Shown here: positions 44,456 through 52,579 of the stretch, one piece after another
Layout of the letters: the number at the start of each line of letters is the position of its first letter
How positions within the stretch are numbered: position 1 is the stretch's first letter
Assembly: GCA_944362615.1 (NCBI GenBank)
Contig: CALVTM010000002.1
Coordinates: 124,001 to 188,000 of the forward strand
Source of the DNA: an uncultured Clostridia bacterium
GTDB taxonomy: Bacteria; Bacillota; Clostridia; Christensenellales; Pumilibacteraceae
DNA: 64,000 bases
Direction: 5' to 3'
Translations under genes and position numbers: made by a program
The notes under the pieces: generated by a model
Told to the model about the DNA's origin: nothing
Seen by the model: the letters and a program-made list of their open reading frames with translations, nothing else
The model's database searches: none

Positions 44456-45049
44456 TCACACGATTGAAGCGTAAGTCTTCAGCTTTATAAAATACTTTTT
44501 CTCGAATAATGACAAATATGCTTTCAGCAAACTTTTAGCTCTGTCCGCAGGCAGATCTTTCTGCTCGTCCATATCCACGTTATAATCAGAGTCTCGCGCT
44601 CCCGGCGCTATATGTCCGCCGCGCACCAAAAGCCGATAGACGAAATTCAGACCCAATGAATAACTGTTTACTCCGGAATATATCAGTTTTTTCAGCGCAG
44701 TCAAAAGATCTATAAAAACCGTTGCGCTATCAGTTCCGTCCGCACTCGCAGCCGCCGTCTCAAGCATGACAGAGCCGATGACGTACTTATCCGGAGAGGA
44801 CGTAACGCCGAAAAGACTTTCACACTGGGATGCAGTTTTAACGGAAAAGAACGAGCCGCGCTTCATCAGTACATATTCGCAAAACGAAAACGGCATAGCT
44901 GCAAACTTCAGCTTTGCCTTTTCATTTTTCACTCCTCTCATGCGGGCGACTATCACGCCGTGATCGGGAGTGAGAATACGTATAAGCTTGTCCGTTTCCC
45001 CGTAGTCTTCTCCGCCTACTACTATACCTGTAGTTTTAAGCTCTTCCAT
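44456..45049 (-). CDS. recO: DNA repair protein RecO, short form
   Basis: RecO works with RecF/RecR to load RecA on SSB-coated gaps. The N-terminal OB fold is clear (TTGIVVGGEDYGETDKLIRILT; FCEYVLMKRGSFFSV). At 197 residues it is about 45 shorter than usual, and the C-terminal CxxC zinc motif common in RecO is absent. Position after era is conserved. Gap to era is one base. Confidence 0.85.
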   Translation of the reverse strand: MEELKTTGIVVGGEDYGETDKLIRILTPDHGVIVARMRGVKNEKAKLKFAAMPFSFCEYVLMKRGSFFSVKTASQCESLFGVTSSPDKYVIGSVMLETAAASADGTDSATVFIDLLTALKKLIYSGVNSYSLGLNFVYRLLVRGGHIAPGARDSDYNVDMDEQKDLPADRAKSLLKAYLSLFEKKYFIKLKTYASIV

Positions 45050-45050
45050 G

Positions 45051-45950
45051 TCACTCGCCGTATCCGAGATCGCGCATATAATTGCGTTTGTTGCGCCACC
45101 CCTCGCGCACTTTTACAAAAAGCTTCAAATACACGTTTTTGCCCGTCATATCGCTTATACCCTTTCGGGCAGCCTCGCCGATACGTTTTATCATACTGCC
45201 GCCTTCACCGATAATTATGCGCTTATGACTCTCACGCTCGCAAACCACGTCGGCTTCTATGTATACCGATTCTTTTTTATCTTCATAAATGTTTACTATT
45301 ATTCCGACTCCGTGCGGGACTTCATCCTGAAGCAACAGCAAAGCTTTTTCGCGAATGATCTCGCCCGCGACATACCGCATGGGTCTGTCCGTTACGTCGC
45401 CTTCCGGATAGTACATGACCTCGTCATGCAATTCACCCGCAAGCATATCACGAAGAACGTCTATGTTTTCTCCCGTCTCGCAGGAAACGGGTACTACTTC
45501 CTTGACCGCATGACGTCCGTCGGCTTCAGTCATAAGCGGAGACAAGGCGGAAAGTATCGGGTACACTTTTTCATATCCCGCTATATCCGTCTTATTCACG
45601 GCGACATATACCGGCACGCTGCTCCTGAGTTTACTTTCTATCAGTTCGGTATCCTTTACCGTAAAAGGACGGCTGCCGTCTATGACTATAACTATTGCAT
45701 CGACGTCTTTTGACGACTGGTCGGTCTCTCTGCTCATGTACTTGCCGAGCTCGGTGCGCGGTCTCAGCAATCCCGGCGTATCCACGAATATCATCTGATA
45801 CTCATCAGTCGTCAGTATCGCACGCACTGCATCCCTCGTAGTCTGCGGCTTCGGGGATACTATGGATATTTTTTCGCCTGTAAGTCTGTTTGTCAGGCTG
45901 CTTTTTCCGGCGTTCGGCTTACCTATTATTGCTATAAATCCTGATCTCAT
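45051..45950 (-). CDS. era: GTPase Era
   Basis: A 299-residue ribosome assembly GTPase: G1 GKPNAGKSS, G3 DTPG, G4 NKTD, then a C-terminal KH domain with IIGEGGSMIKRIG that binds 16S rRNA near its 3' end. The start overlaps ybeY by four bases. Confidence 0.97.
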   Translation of the reverse strand: MRSGFIAIIGKPNAGKSSLTNRLTGEKISIVSPKPQTTRDAVRAILTTDEYQMIFVDTPGLLRPRTELGKYMSRETDQSSKDVDAIVIVIDGSRPFTVKDTELIESKLRSSVPVYVAVNKTDIAGYEKVYPILSALSPLMTEADGRHAVKEVVPVSCETGENIDVLRDMLAGELHDEVMYYPEGDVTDRPMRYVAGEIIREKALLLLQDEVPHGVGIIVNIYEDKKESVYIEADVVCERESHKRIIIGEGGSMIKRIGEAARKGISDMTGKNVYLKLFVKVREGWRNKRNYMRDLGYGE

Positions 45951-46405
45951 CTGTTTATCCCTATTGCGCCAAGTACTTTTTCTTCCGTATCACGCATAAT
46001 ACGTTTATCTTCCTCTTTTTCGTGATCATACCCAAGTAGATGTAATAATCCGTGCAAGAACAAATACGTCATCTCCCGTGTAACAGAATGCCCGTACTCC
46101 GCTGCCTGCTCTTCCGCAACCTCACGGCAGATCACTATCGATCCGAGCATGACCCCGTTGTTATAATCATCATACTCAAACGGATAATTTTCATATGTGA
46201 ACGGGTGTATCTCATCCAGCGCAGGATAACTCAGGACGTCAGTGGAATTATCAACGCCGCGCGTACGCTTGTTGAGCGCACGCATGTCCTCTTTGTCAAC
46301 GTATTCTATCTCAGCTACGCAATCGCCTTCCAACCCGAGCTGTCTGAATGCTTCGTCTGCTGCTGCGACCATTTCATCAGTCGCTTCTCCCAATACTTTT
46401 ATCAT
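45947..46405 (-). CDS. ybeY: Endoribonuclease YbeY
   Basis: A 152-residue rRNA maturation RNase with the zinc motif HGLLHLLGYDH and the upstream segments LNKRTRGVDNSTDVLSYP and MLGSIVIC. It acts in 16S processing and ribosome quality control. ATGA overlap with the pgpH stop. Confidence 0.96.
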   Translation of the reverse strand: MIKVLGEATDEMVAAADEAFRQLGLEGDCVAEIEYVDKEDMRALNKRTRGVDNSTDVLSYPALDEIHPFTYENYPFEYDDYNNGVMLGSIVICREVAEEQAAEYGHSVTREMTYLFLHGLLHLLGYDHEKEEDKRIMRDTEEKVLGAIGINR

Positions 46406-47883
46406 TGCTTTTCTCCCCCGGGATATTTGATCCTTGTGTGGAACAGTCCGCCGTATGCGCTTATTATCGTTCTGCGTATAATGTCAAGCTCTTTCAATGA
46501 TATAGAGCAATTATCAAACTGTCCACGTGATATTCTGTCGGATATTATTCCGCGCAGAAGTCTGTCTACACGCTCGCCGTCCGGTCTGTCCATTGCGCGT
46601 ATCGCAGCTTCGCTACTGTCGCATATCATGATTATCGCCGCTATTCTGCTTGTAGGACATGTACCGTGATAGCTGTAATCGTCAATGTCCACTTCACCGT
46701 CTGTCAGACGTTTCGCACGTTCATAAAATACAACCATAGGCAGAGTGCCGTGATGCTGCACGGTTACCGCGGCAATTTCCTCGGGTAAGCCGTATTCGCG
46801 ACAAAGTTTATAGCCCTCAGTTGTATGCTTGCGTATTATTTCCGCACTCACTTCAGGCAAAATATCATCGTGAGGATTATATCCTGCCTGATTTTCCGAG
46901 AAATAGAACGGATTTGAAAGCTTCCCTACATCATGATAATATGCAGCCGCCCGCGCAAAATACGGATCTTCGCCTATCGCATTCGCGCACATTTCAGCAA
47001 AGTTTGCAACCGCCAGACTGTGATTATACGTTCCGGGGGCTTCCGCGGCAAGCCGCATGAGCAGCGGCTGCCTGGTGTCCGTCAGCTCAATCAACCTGTT
47101 ATCCGTAACGAGCCCGAATACTTTTTCCAGAACCGGAACACAGAATTGAGAAAGTATTATCGGCACAAATCCCGAAATTATCACCAGCCAGAAATATGAT
47201 AACACAAGCGGTATGTCCGGATATGCCAAAGACATCAGAACATAAAGCACTACAGACGCCGCAGTAACAAGCAGTCCTACGACAACAGAATGCAATCTGC
47301 CCGTATTATCACGAAGCGCCACCGGTATGAACGCTCCGACACTTACGCCTATTACGGATATGACTATGAGCAGCCACAAATGAAGATTCGCCGAATTCTC
47401 TCCGCCGCCTATCAGCATGAATACTTCGCCGTCCGTCATTATCGATTCGTATAAAAGTACGCTCATTGCCATGCAGGTTTCTATCAGATTGAATACAAAG
47501 GAATCCTGCTTCTTTCTCGAAAGCTGCACTATAAGCGTCGCCGTAAGTCCGGGCGCCATAAGAAGCGGCGAGATCAGACTTATGAACAAATGGAAAATAA
47601 ATACAAAAGTCATTGCTACGATAAATGACCTGTAATATCTGTTGTTTTTAATGATAAAGGACCTCGACAGCATTATGAACATAAGCAATCCGCCATAGAA
47701 TGCCGAGGTAAGTATCAGCGCGTAAATCACACACAGCGCAAAATTTGCTATAATCGCGTCTCCCGTCAAATAAAATTTGACCATTGCCGCAAATACCGCC
47801 ACCGCGCCGCATATTACCGTATCGAGTACGGCGAATAACAACTGTTTACGACTGTACTTTCGTAGTCTGTACTTTACTTTCAT
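46402..47883 (-). CDS. Membrane HD-domain phosphodiesterase, PgpH-like without the extracellular domain
   Basis: A 493-residue protein with about seven hydrophobic helices, then a cytoplasmic HD domain (TYNHSLAVANFAEM; AAAYYHDVGKLSNPFYF; VQHHGT). PgpH (YqfF) degrades c-di-AMP. Typical members are near 700 residues because a large extracellular domain follows the first helix; here that domain is absent. The ribosome site AAAGAGGT precedes the ATG. Genomic place between phoH and ybeY is that of pgpH. Confidence 0.87.
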   Translation of the reverse strand: MKVKYRLRKYSRKQLLFAVLDTVICGAVAVFAAMVKFYLTGDAIIANFALCVIYALILTSAFYGGLLMFIMLSRSFIIKNNRYYRSFIVAMTFVFIFHLFISLISPLLMAPGLTATLIVQLSRKKQDSFVFNLIETCMAMSVLLYESIMTDGEVFMLIGGGENSANLHLWLLIVISVIGVSVGAFIPVALRDNTGRLHSVVVGLLVTAASVVLYVLMSLAYPDIPLVLSYFWLVIISGFVPIILSQFCVPVLEKVFGLVTDNRLIELTDTRQPLLMRLAAEAPGTYNHSLAVANFAEMCANAIGEDPYFARAAAYYHDVGKLSNPFYFSENQAGYNPHDDILPEVSAEIIRKHTTEGYKLCREYGLPEEIAAVTVQHHGTLPMVVFYERAKRLTDGEVDIDDYSYHGTCPTSRIAAIIMICDSSEAAIRAMDRPDGERVDRLLRGIISDRISRGQFDNCSISLKELDIIRRTIISAYGGLFHTRIKYPGGEKQ

Positions 47884-48832
47884 CTTTACCTCTTTCGTAC
47901 GCCCGTATTATCTTCTGGACAAGCTCATGACGCACGACATCTTTATCTGTCATGTGACATACCGCAATGTCATCAATGCCCTCAAGTAAAGCCGCCGCCT
48001 GCTTGAGACCGCTTCGCCCTCCCTGCGGCAGGTCTATCTGCGTTATGTCACCGGTTACGACCACCTTGCTTCCTTCGCCCATACGAGTCAGGAACATCTT
48101 CATCTGCTCCTCTGTCGTGTTCTGAGCCTCATCGAGAATTATAAAAGCCCTGGACAGAGTTCTTCCTCTCATGTATGCAAGCGGCGCTATTTCTATAATG
48201 CCGCGCTCTATAAGATGACCGTAATTCTCCACCCCGAAAAGCTCTTCGAGCGCATCGTACAGAGGGCGAAGATAAGGATCCACCTTCATCTGCAGATCGC
48301 CGGGCAAAAAACCGAGTTTTTCACCCGCTTCTATCGCCGGACGCGTGAGTATTATACGATCGGCATCCCCTCTCCTGTATGCGGATACGGCAAGCGCTAC
48401 CGCAAGATACGTCTTTCCCGTTCCTGCAGGTCCGATGCCGAAAGTCAGTGTGTTCTTTTTGATGGCGCGGCAGTACTCACGCTGGTTGAACGTCTTGCAA
48501 AATATCTTTTTACCGCGGGCGGTTACTGCAACCGACTCACTGTACAGATCGGTTATTTCTCCGGCATCTACCCGTTCTATCATGTCCGCACAACGCTCAA
48601 CGACTACCCGATCTACGGTCTGCCCCTGACGGGCAAGCGCTGAAAGCGCGGAAATCAGTTCTGCGCATTCCTCCACTCCGTGCTGCTCGTTCCCGCTTAT
48701 CTTTATGCCTTCACTCGTCGCATGTATACGCACCCCGAAACGCTTTTCCATCAGCTCGAGGTTCGCATCCATTGCTCCTGAAATGCGAAAGAAAATTTCA
48801 CTGCTCAGTTTTATATCCTTTTCGTATGTCAT
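47846..48832 (-). CDS. phoH: PhoH-like ATPase (YbeZ)
   Basis: A P-loop ATPase of 328 residues: Walker A GPAGTGKTYLAVA, RPAIEAGEKLGFLPGD, Walker B FIILDEAQNTT and VVTGDITQIDLP. It works with YbeY in RNA metabolism. I chose the ATG at 48832, which overlaps the yqfD stop (ATGA) with GGAGG just upstream; an ATG at 48847 is possible. Confidence 0.93.
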   Translation of the reverse strand: MTYEKDIKLSSEIFFRISGAMDANLELMEKRFGVRIHATSEGIKISGNEQHGVEECAELISALSALARQGQTVDRVVVERCADMIERVDAGEITDLYSESVAVTARGKKIFCKTFNQREYCRAIKKNTLTFGIGPAGTGKTYLAVALAVSAYRRGDADRIILTRPAIEAGEKLGFLPGDLQMKVDPYLRPLYDALEELFGVENYGHLIERGIIEIAPLAYMRGRTLSRAFIILDEAQNTTEEQMKMFLTRMGEGSKVVVTGDITQIDLPQGGRSGLKQAAALLEGIDDIAVCHMTDKDVVRHELVQKIIRAYERGKDESKVQTTKVQS

Positions 48833-49905
48833 ATTCCTCCAACGCATATCTCAGCCGTAAAATATACAGTCATCACATTAATACCGTTTCTCTCCGCAAT
48901 GTCTGTCCGTATATCAAACGAAACACCGTATGTACTTTCCAGCTCATCCGCTTTTTCACGGATAAATGCTTCCGCCTCTTCATCAAACGAACTTACGTCA
49001 AGCTCGTGATAGCAGACGCGCACTACCTCTACGGGCAACGGACTGAGACGCTTGCGCTCGGTAACGCTTTCACAAAACTGATAGCTGCTCTCAGTCCCGC
49101 CTATTGTCAGTCCGAACAATTTAAGCGCCGTGACTGTCTCCGATCTCCCGGTGCGCCGCAATCCTCCGCTTTCTGCTATAGGTACGGAAAACGTGAACGT
49201 CACTCTGCCGTATGCCCTGCCTGCTGCTGCAACAATACCGAGCTCGCTGCCGTCTGCCGTAGCATACTCTTTCCCCTCGATGAGCACATCGCCGCGCCTT
49301 ACAACGTCACCCGCTTTTACTACCGGCGTTCCGCAGTTCGCGACCACTCTCGTTATGACACAGTCATAACCGCTTACAACGGCATCGCCGTATACTGCAT
49401 GCTCATCATAGAAGTCAGACATCAGTACATCCACTTTGAGCACACTGCCGCTTTTTGTCACGCTTGCCGCAGATATATCACCGGACTCCGTAAGCAAACG
49501 CTCAATTTCATGCCTGTCCAGTCGGTTTATCAACGCGCCGGCGCGCACGCCCATGTCGTCAAGCATGTTGCTGATCTTCAGAGCCGCGGCGCCTTCAACG
49601 CCCGCTATTTCCACTCTCCAGACAAAAGCATTTGATCCGAACACTACCACTGCCATGACCAGAGAAGCTATTATAGCAGGCAGTACGGACAGCAATTTTC
49701 TAACGGTTACAGAGAATGACGTACCTATAATTGTATAATTATAACACCTTTCATCACAAATTGCAATAGCTTTCTGTAATTCTTTTCTCGCGATGCCTAT
49801 CTCCACACCTTCCGCTCTTTCAGTTATATTCATAACGCCTGTCTCGCGGAAAGCGGATAATACGGATGTAACGCTTTTGCCGTCAATTCTGATAAATACC
49901 ATCAC
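48829..49905 (-). CDS. yqfD: Sporulation protein YqfD
   Basis: A 358-residue YqfD-family protein. It has an N-terminal soluble domain, a membrane helix near residue 80 (LPAIIASLVMAVVVFG), and an outer domain with VEGAAALKISNMLDDMGVRAGAL and the family-typical NCGTPVVKAGDVVRRGDVLI. It is needed in forespore/mother-cell development in Bacillus relatives. Coupled to yqfC by a four-base overlap. Good evidence that the organism forms spores. Confidence 0.92.
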   Translation of the reverse strand: MMVFIRIDGKSVTSVLSAFRETGVMNITERAEGVEIGIARKELQKAIAICDERCYNYTIIGTSFSVTVRKLLSVLPAIIASLVMAVVVFGSNAFVWRVEIAGVEGAAALKISNMLDDMGVRAGALINRLDRHEIERLLTESGDISAASVTKSGSVLKVDVLMSDFYDEHAVYGDAVVSGYDCVITRVVANCGTPVVKAGDVVRRGDVLIEGKEYATADGSELGIVAAAGRAYGRVTFTFSVPIAESGGLRRTGRSETVTALKLFGLTIGGTESSYQFCESVTERKRLSPLPVEVVRVCYHELDVSSFDEEAEAFIREKADELESTYGVSFDIRTDIAERNGINVMTVYFTAEICVGGI

Positions 49906-50156
49906 TCTTCACCTATATTCTTTATATGACCTTTGATCATAACGCTGTCCTTTTCCAGTTCGCTTACCGCCATATCACTTCCCGTTATCGCTATTATGCG
50001 CTTCTCGGACGCGAAAGCCATTCGCTCCGGCCCTATCTCCAGCACGCGCGTTATACCGTTCATATAAACCGCCTCACCGCCAAACAGTACAATACTGTAT
50101 CCGTATTTTATTCCGGTCGCCGCGCACCGTCTTATATCGTCAAAAAAGCTCATCAC
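49902..50156 (-). CDS. yqfC: Sporulation protein YqfC (YabP/YqfC family)
   Basis: An 84-residue YabP/YqfC protein with GEAVYMNGITRVLEIGPERM and a C-terminal VMIKGHIKNI. The pair yqfC-yqfD opens the phoH-era operon in most spore-forming Firmicutes. The ribosome site is weak, and no clear promoter was identified in the bases upstream. Confidence 0.9.
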   Translation of the reverse strand: MMSFFDDIRRCAATGIKYGYSIVLFGGEAVYMNGITRVLEIGPERMAFASEKRIIAITGSDMAVSELEKDSVMIKGHIKNIGEE

Positions 50157-50219
50157 TGAAATTTATGCAGAAAGCATCTTATTTAGTATTGATCGCCGTA
50201 CTTAACACATACTATAACC

Positions 50220-50327
50220 ATGAAAAACAAAACAAACGACAAATCAGTATCACGTAACGATCCTTCCGGTTCCTATACCGGCAACGCAAAATGGGGAGAA
50301 CCCGAACAAGACGCCGACGACTTATGA
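50220..50327 (+). CDS. Small conserved-looking protein of 35 residues
   Basis: ATG to TGA encodes a polar peptide with the middle motif DPSGSYTG and a C-terminal end QDADDL, a pattern I recall from very small clostridial proteins. No cysteines or membrane segment. No clear ribosome binding site precedes the ATG; TTGATC-18-TATAAC lies directly upstream, which would place the RNA start within the frame, so the exact start is uncertain. A minus-strand frame over the same region has low coding likelihood. Confidence 0.5.
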   Translation: MKNKTNDKSVSRNDPSGSYTGNAKWGEPEQDADDL

Positions 50328-50432
50328 CCGGCAATTGAAATTTTGACTGTCCCCTCTTCCTGCGCGCGTTTTTACAAAATGCAGACGGGATCAGCATCAG
50401 CCATAAACTTTTAACAACGTAAAAAACGAAAA

Positions 50433-50478
50433 AAAGTATGCACCCCGGCAACCTTTAAAGCTCCGGAGTGCATACTTT
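50433..50478 (-). terminator. Terminator of the ABC exporter operon
   Basis: A 16-bp stem with one mismatch (AAAGTATGCAC / GTGCATACTTT at its base) followed by eight T on the minus strand, 68 bases after the exporter stop. It may also stop the plus-strand small gene. Confidence 0.92.
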
Positions 50479-50545
50479 GTTTACTGTCTTTTATCCGTTT
50501 GTCCGGACGGCATCCTTGATAATGCCGCGGAAAACAGCTCGGTTT

Positions 50546-52579
50546 TTATTCAAGTTCAAAAGCACCGGTGTAAAGTTTGTAATAAGTGCCTTTCTGTTCA
50601 AGCAGCTGCTCATGCGTGCCTCTTTCAATTATACGTCCGTGGTCAAGCACCATGATTACATTCGAGTTGCGTACGGTCGACAGTCTGTGAGCTATGACGA
50701 ACACGGTTCTGCCTGTCATCAGCTTATCCATACCGCTCTGAACTATCTGCTCTGTGCGGGTATCAATAGAGCTTGTTGCTTCGTCCAGTACAAGTACGGG
50801 AGCGTTCTCGCACGCCGTACGCGCTATCGAAAGCAACTGACGCTGACCCTGCGACAAATTCGCGCCGTCCGATTCAAGCATCGTATCGTAACCGTCCGGC
50901 AGACGCATTATAAAGTCATGAGCGTTTGCAAGCTTTGCCGCCTCGATAACTTCTTCATCCGTCGCATCGAGTTTACCGTACCGGATATTGTCCTTTATCG
51001 TTCCGGTAAACAGGTTGGTATCCTGGAGAACCATACCGAGTGAACGACGCAGATCGGGCTTCTTGATCTTATTGATATTTATCCCGTCGTAACGTATCTT
51101 ACCGTCTTCAATATCGTAGAAACGGTTGATAAGGTTAGTGATCGTCGTCTTGCCCGCACCGGTTGAACCGACAAATGCGATCTTCTGTCCCGGTTTTGCG
51201 TAAAGAGTAACGTCGTGCAATACCGTCTTGCCGGGTACGTACGCGAAATCTACGTTGTGCATTTCTATCTCGCCCTTAAGCTCGACATACGTTACCGTAC
51301 CCTCTGCTTTGTGCGGATGCTTCCATGCCCAGAGTCCGGTATAAGTATCGCTCGGCTCTACGCCGCCGTCCGCCGTCCTCTTAGCCCATACGAGCTCGAC
51401 ATAACCGTTATCCTCTTCTGAAGGTTCATCCATTATTGCGAATATACGGTTGCCGCCCGCACGAGCCATTGCAACGAAGTTTATCTGCTGGGATATGCTT
51501 GCTATCTGCTGCGTGAACGACTTTGCTATGGACAAGAAGCCTACAACTACAGCTATAAGTCCCATATCGAATCCGGGAATTGCGTTGCCCAGTCCTATAT
51601 TGAAGCCGTGGAGCACTATGATCAGCGAACCGACTATTGCTATTATAACGTAAAGTATGTTGCCTATGTTCTGCAAAACGGGCATCAGTACGTTCGCATA
51701 GGTATTCGCTTTTGTAGCATGGCTGCAAAGCATCTCGTTTTTATCGTCGAAATCTTTCTTCGCTTCTTCTTCGTGACAGAATACCTTTATTACCTTCTGT
51801 CCGTGCATTGATTCCTCAATGTAACCGTCTACTTTACCAAGCGCCGACTGCTGAAGAATGAAGTAACGGGAAGATGCACTGCCGATCTTTGTAACAACAA
51901 ATATCATCACGCCTACTATCGCAAGCACTATGAGCAACAGCCATAAGCTGTATACAAGCATGATTATCAATAGCGCCGTAAGCGTAACTGCCGATATTAT
52001 CAGCTGAGGAAGCGTCTGGCATATGAACTGACGTAACGCGTCTACGTCGTTCGTGTAAACACTCATGATATCTCCGGAAAGATGACGATCAAAATAACTT
52101 ATGGGCAGCGACTGCATCTTAACAAACATATCACGACGTATATAGTACAGAACGCCCTGACCTATACGCGCCATAAGCACGTTATACGTTGTTGAAAATC
52201 CTACCGCAACGATATAACACGATGCGCAGATTACAAGGAATGTCCACAACGGCAATACTCCCGTGTCGCCTCCGCCGAGTGTGGGAACTCCTCCGTTTAC
52301 CGGCTCGATATAGGTGTTGGTGAGAAGCATCAGTATGACAGGTATCATCGCCGTTCCTATCGAACCAGCTATTATGGATATTATGACGATCACAAAACGC
52401 GCCTTGTAATATTTGAATATATAGCCGAGAATGCGACTGAAGACTTTTTTCTTCGGCTCTGCTTTCTGCTGCTTCTTATGATCTTTCAACATTTTTTTAA
52501 GCGTTTTCGCGTCGCTTACATTCGCCGCGTCAAACCCTTCAGGCATTACTCCAGCCGGTTTATTTTTAAGCGATGGCAT
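50546..52579 (-). CDS. Heterodimeric ABC exporter, canonical ATPase subunit
   Basis: A 677-residue half-transporter: six membrane helices, then an ATPase domain with Walker A GSTGAGKTT, signature LSQGQ, Walker B LVLDEATSSID with the catalytic Glu, and the H-loop AHRLST. The altered signature (LSQGQ) would face the partner's degenerate site. An insert of about 40 residues precedes the ATPase domain. The ATG at 52579 has AGGAGGG six bases upstream; 52621 would add 14 residues. It is the second gene of the MarR-ABC-ABC operon; drug or peptide export is likely. Confidence 0.92.
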   Translation of the reverse strand: MPSLKNKPAGVMPEGFDAANVSDAKTLKKMLKDHKKQQKAEPKKKVFSRILGYIFKYYKARFVIVIISIIAGSIGTAMIPVILMLLTNTYIEPVNGGVPTLGGGDTGVLPLWTFLVICASCYIVAVGFSTTYNVLMARIGQGVLYYIRRDMFVKMQSLPISYFDRHLSGDIMSVYTNDVDALRQFICQTLPQLIISAVTLTALLIIMLVYSLWLLLIVLAIVGVMIFVVTKIGSASSRYFILQQSALGKVDGYIEESMHGQKVIKVFCHEEEAKKDFDDKNEMLCSHATKANTYANVLMPVLQNIGNILYVIIAIVGSLIIVLHGFNIGLGNAIPGFDMGLIAVVVGFLSIAKSFTQQIASISQQINFVAMARAGGNRIFAIMDEPSEEDNGYVELVWAKRTADGGVEPSDTYTGLWAWKHPHKAEGTVTYVELKGEIEMHNVDFAYVPGKTVLHDVTLYAKPGQKIAFVGSTGAGKTTITNLINRFYDIEDGKIRYDGININKIKKPDLRRSLGMVLQDTNLFTGTIKDNIRYGKLDATDEEVIEAAKLANAHDFIMRLPDGYDTMLESDGANLSQGQRQLLSIARTACENAPVLVLDEATSSIDTRTEQIVQSGMDKLMTGRTVFVIAHRLSTVRNSNVIMVLDHGRIIERGTHEQLLEQKGTYYKLYTGAFELE

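Noticed and set aside
50212-50451. 79-residue minus-strand frame rich in Arg and Cys
   Set aside because: It overlaps the plus-strand small gene and the ABC terminator, has no ribosome site and has an unnatural composition (shadow frame).
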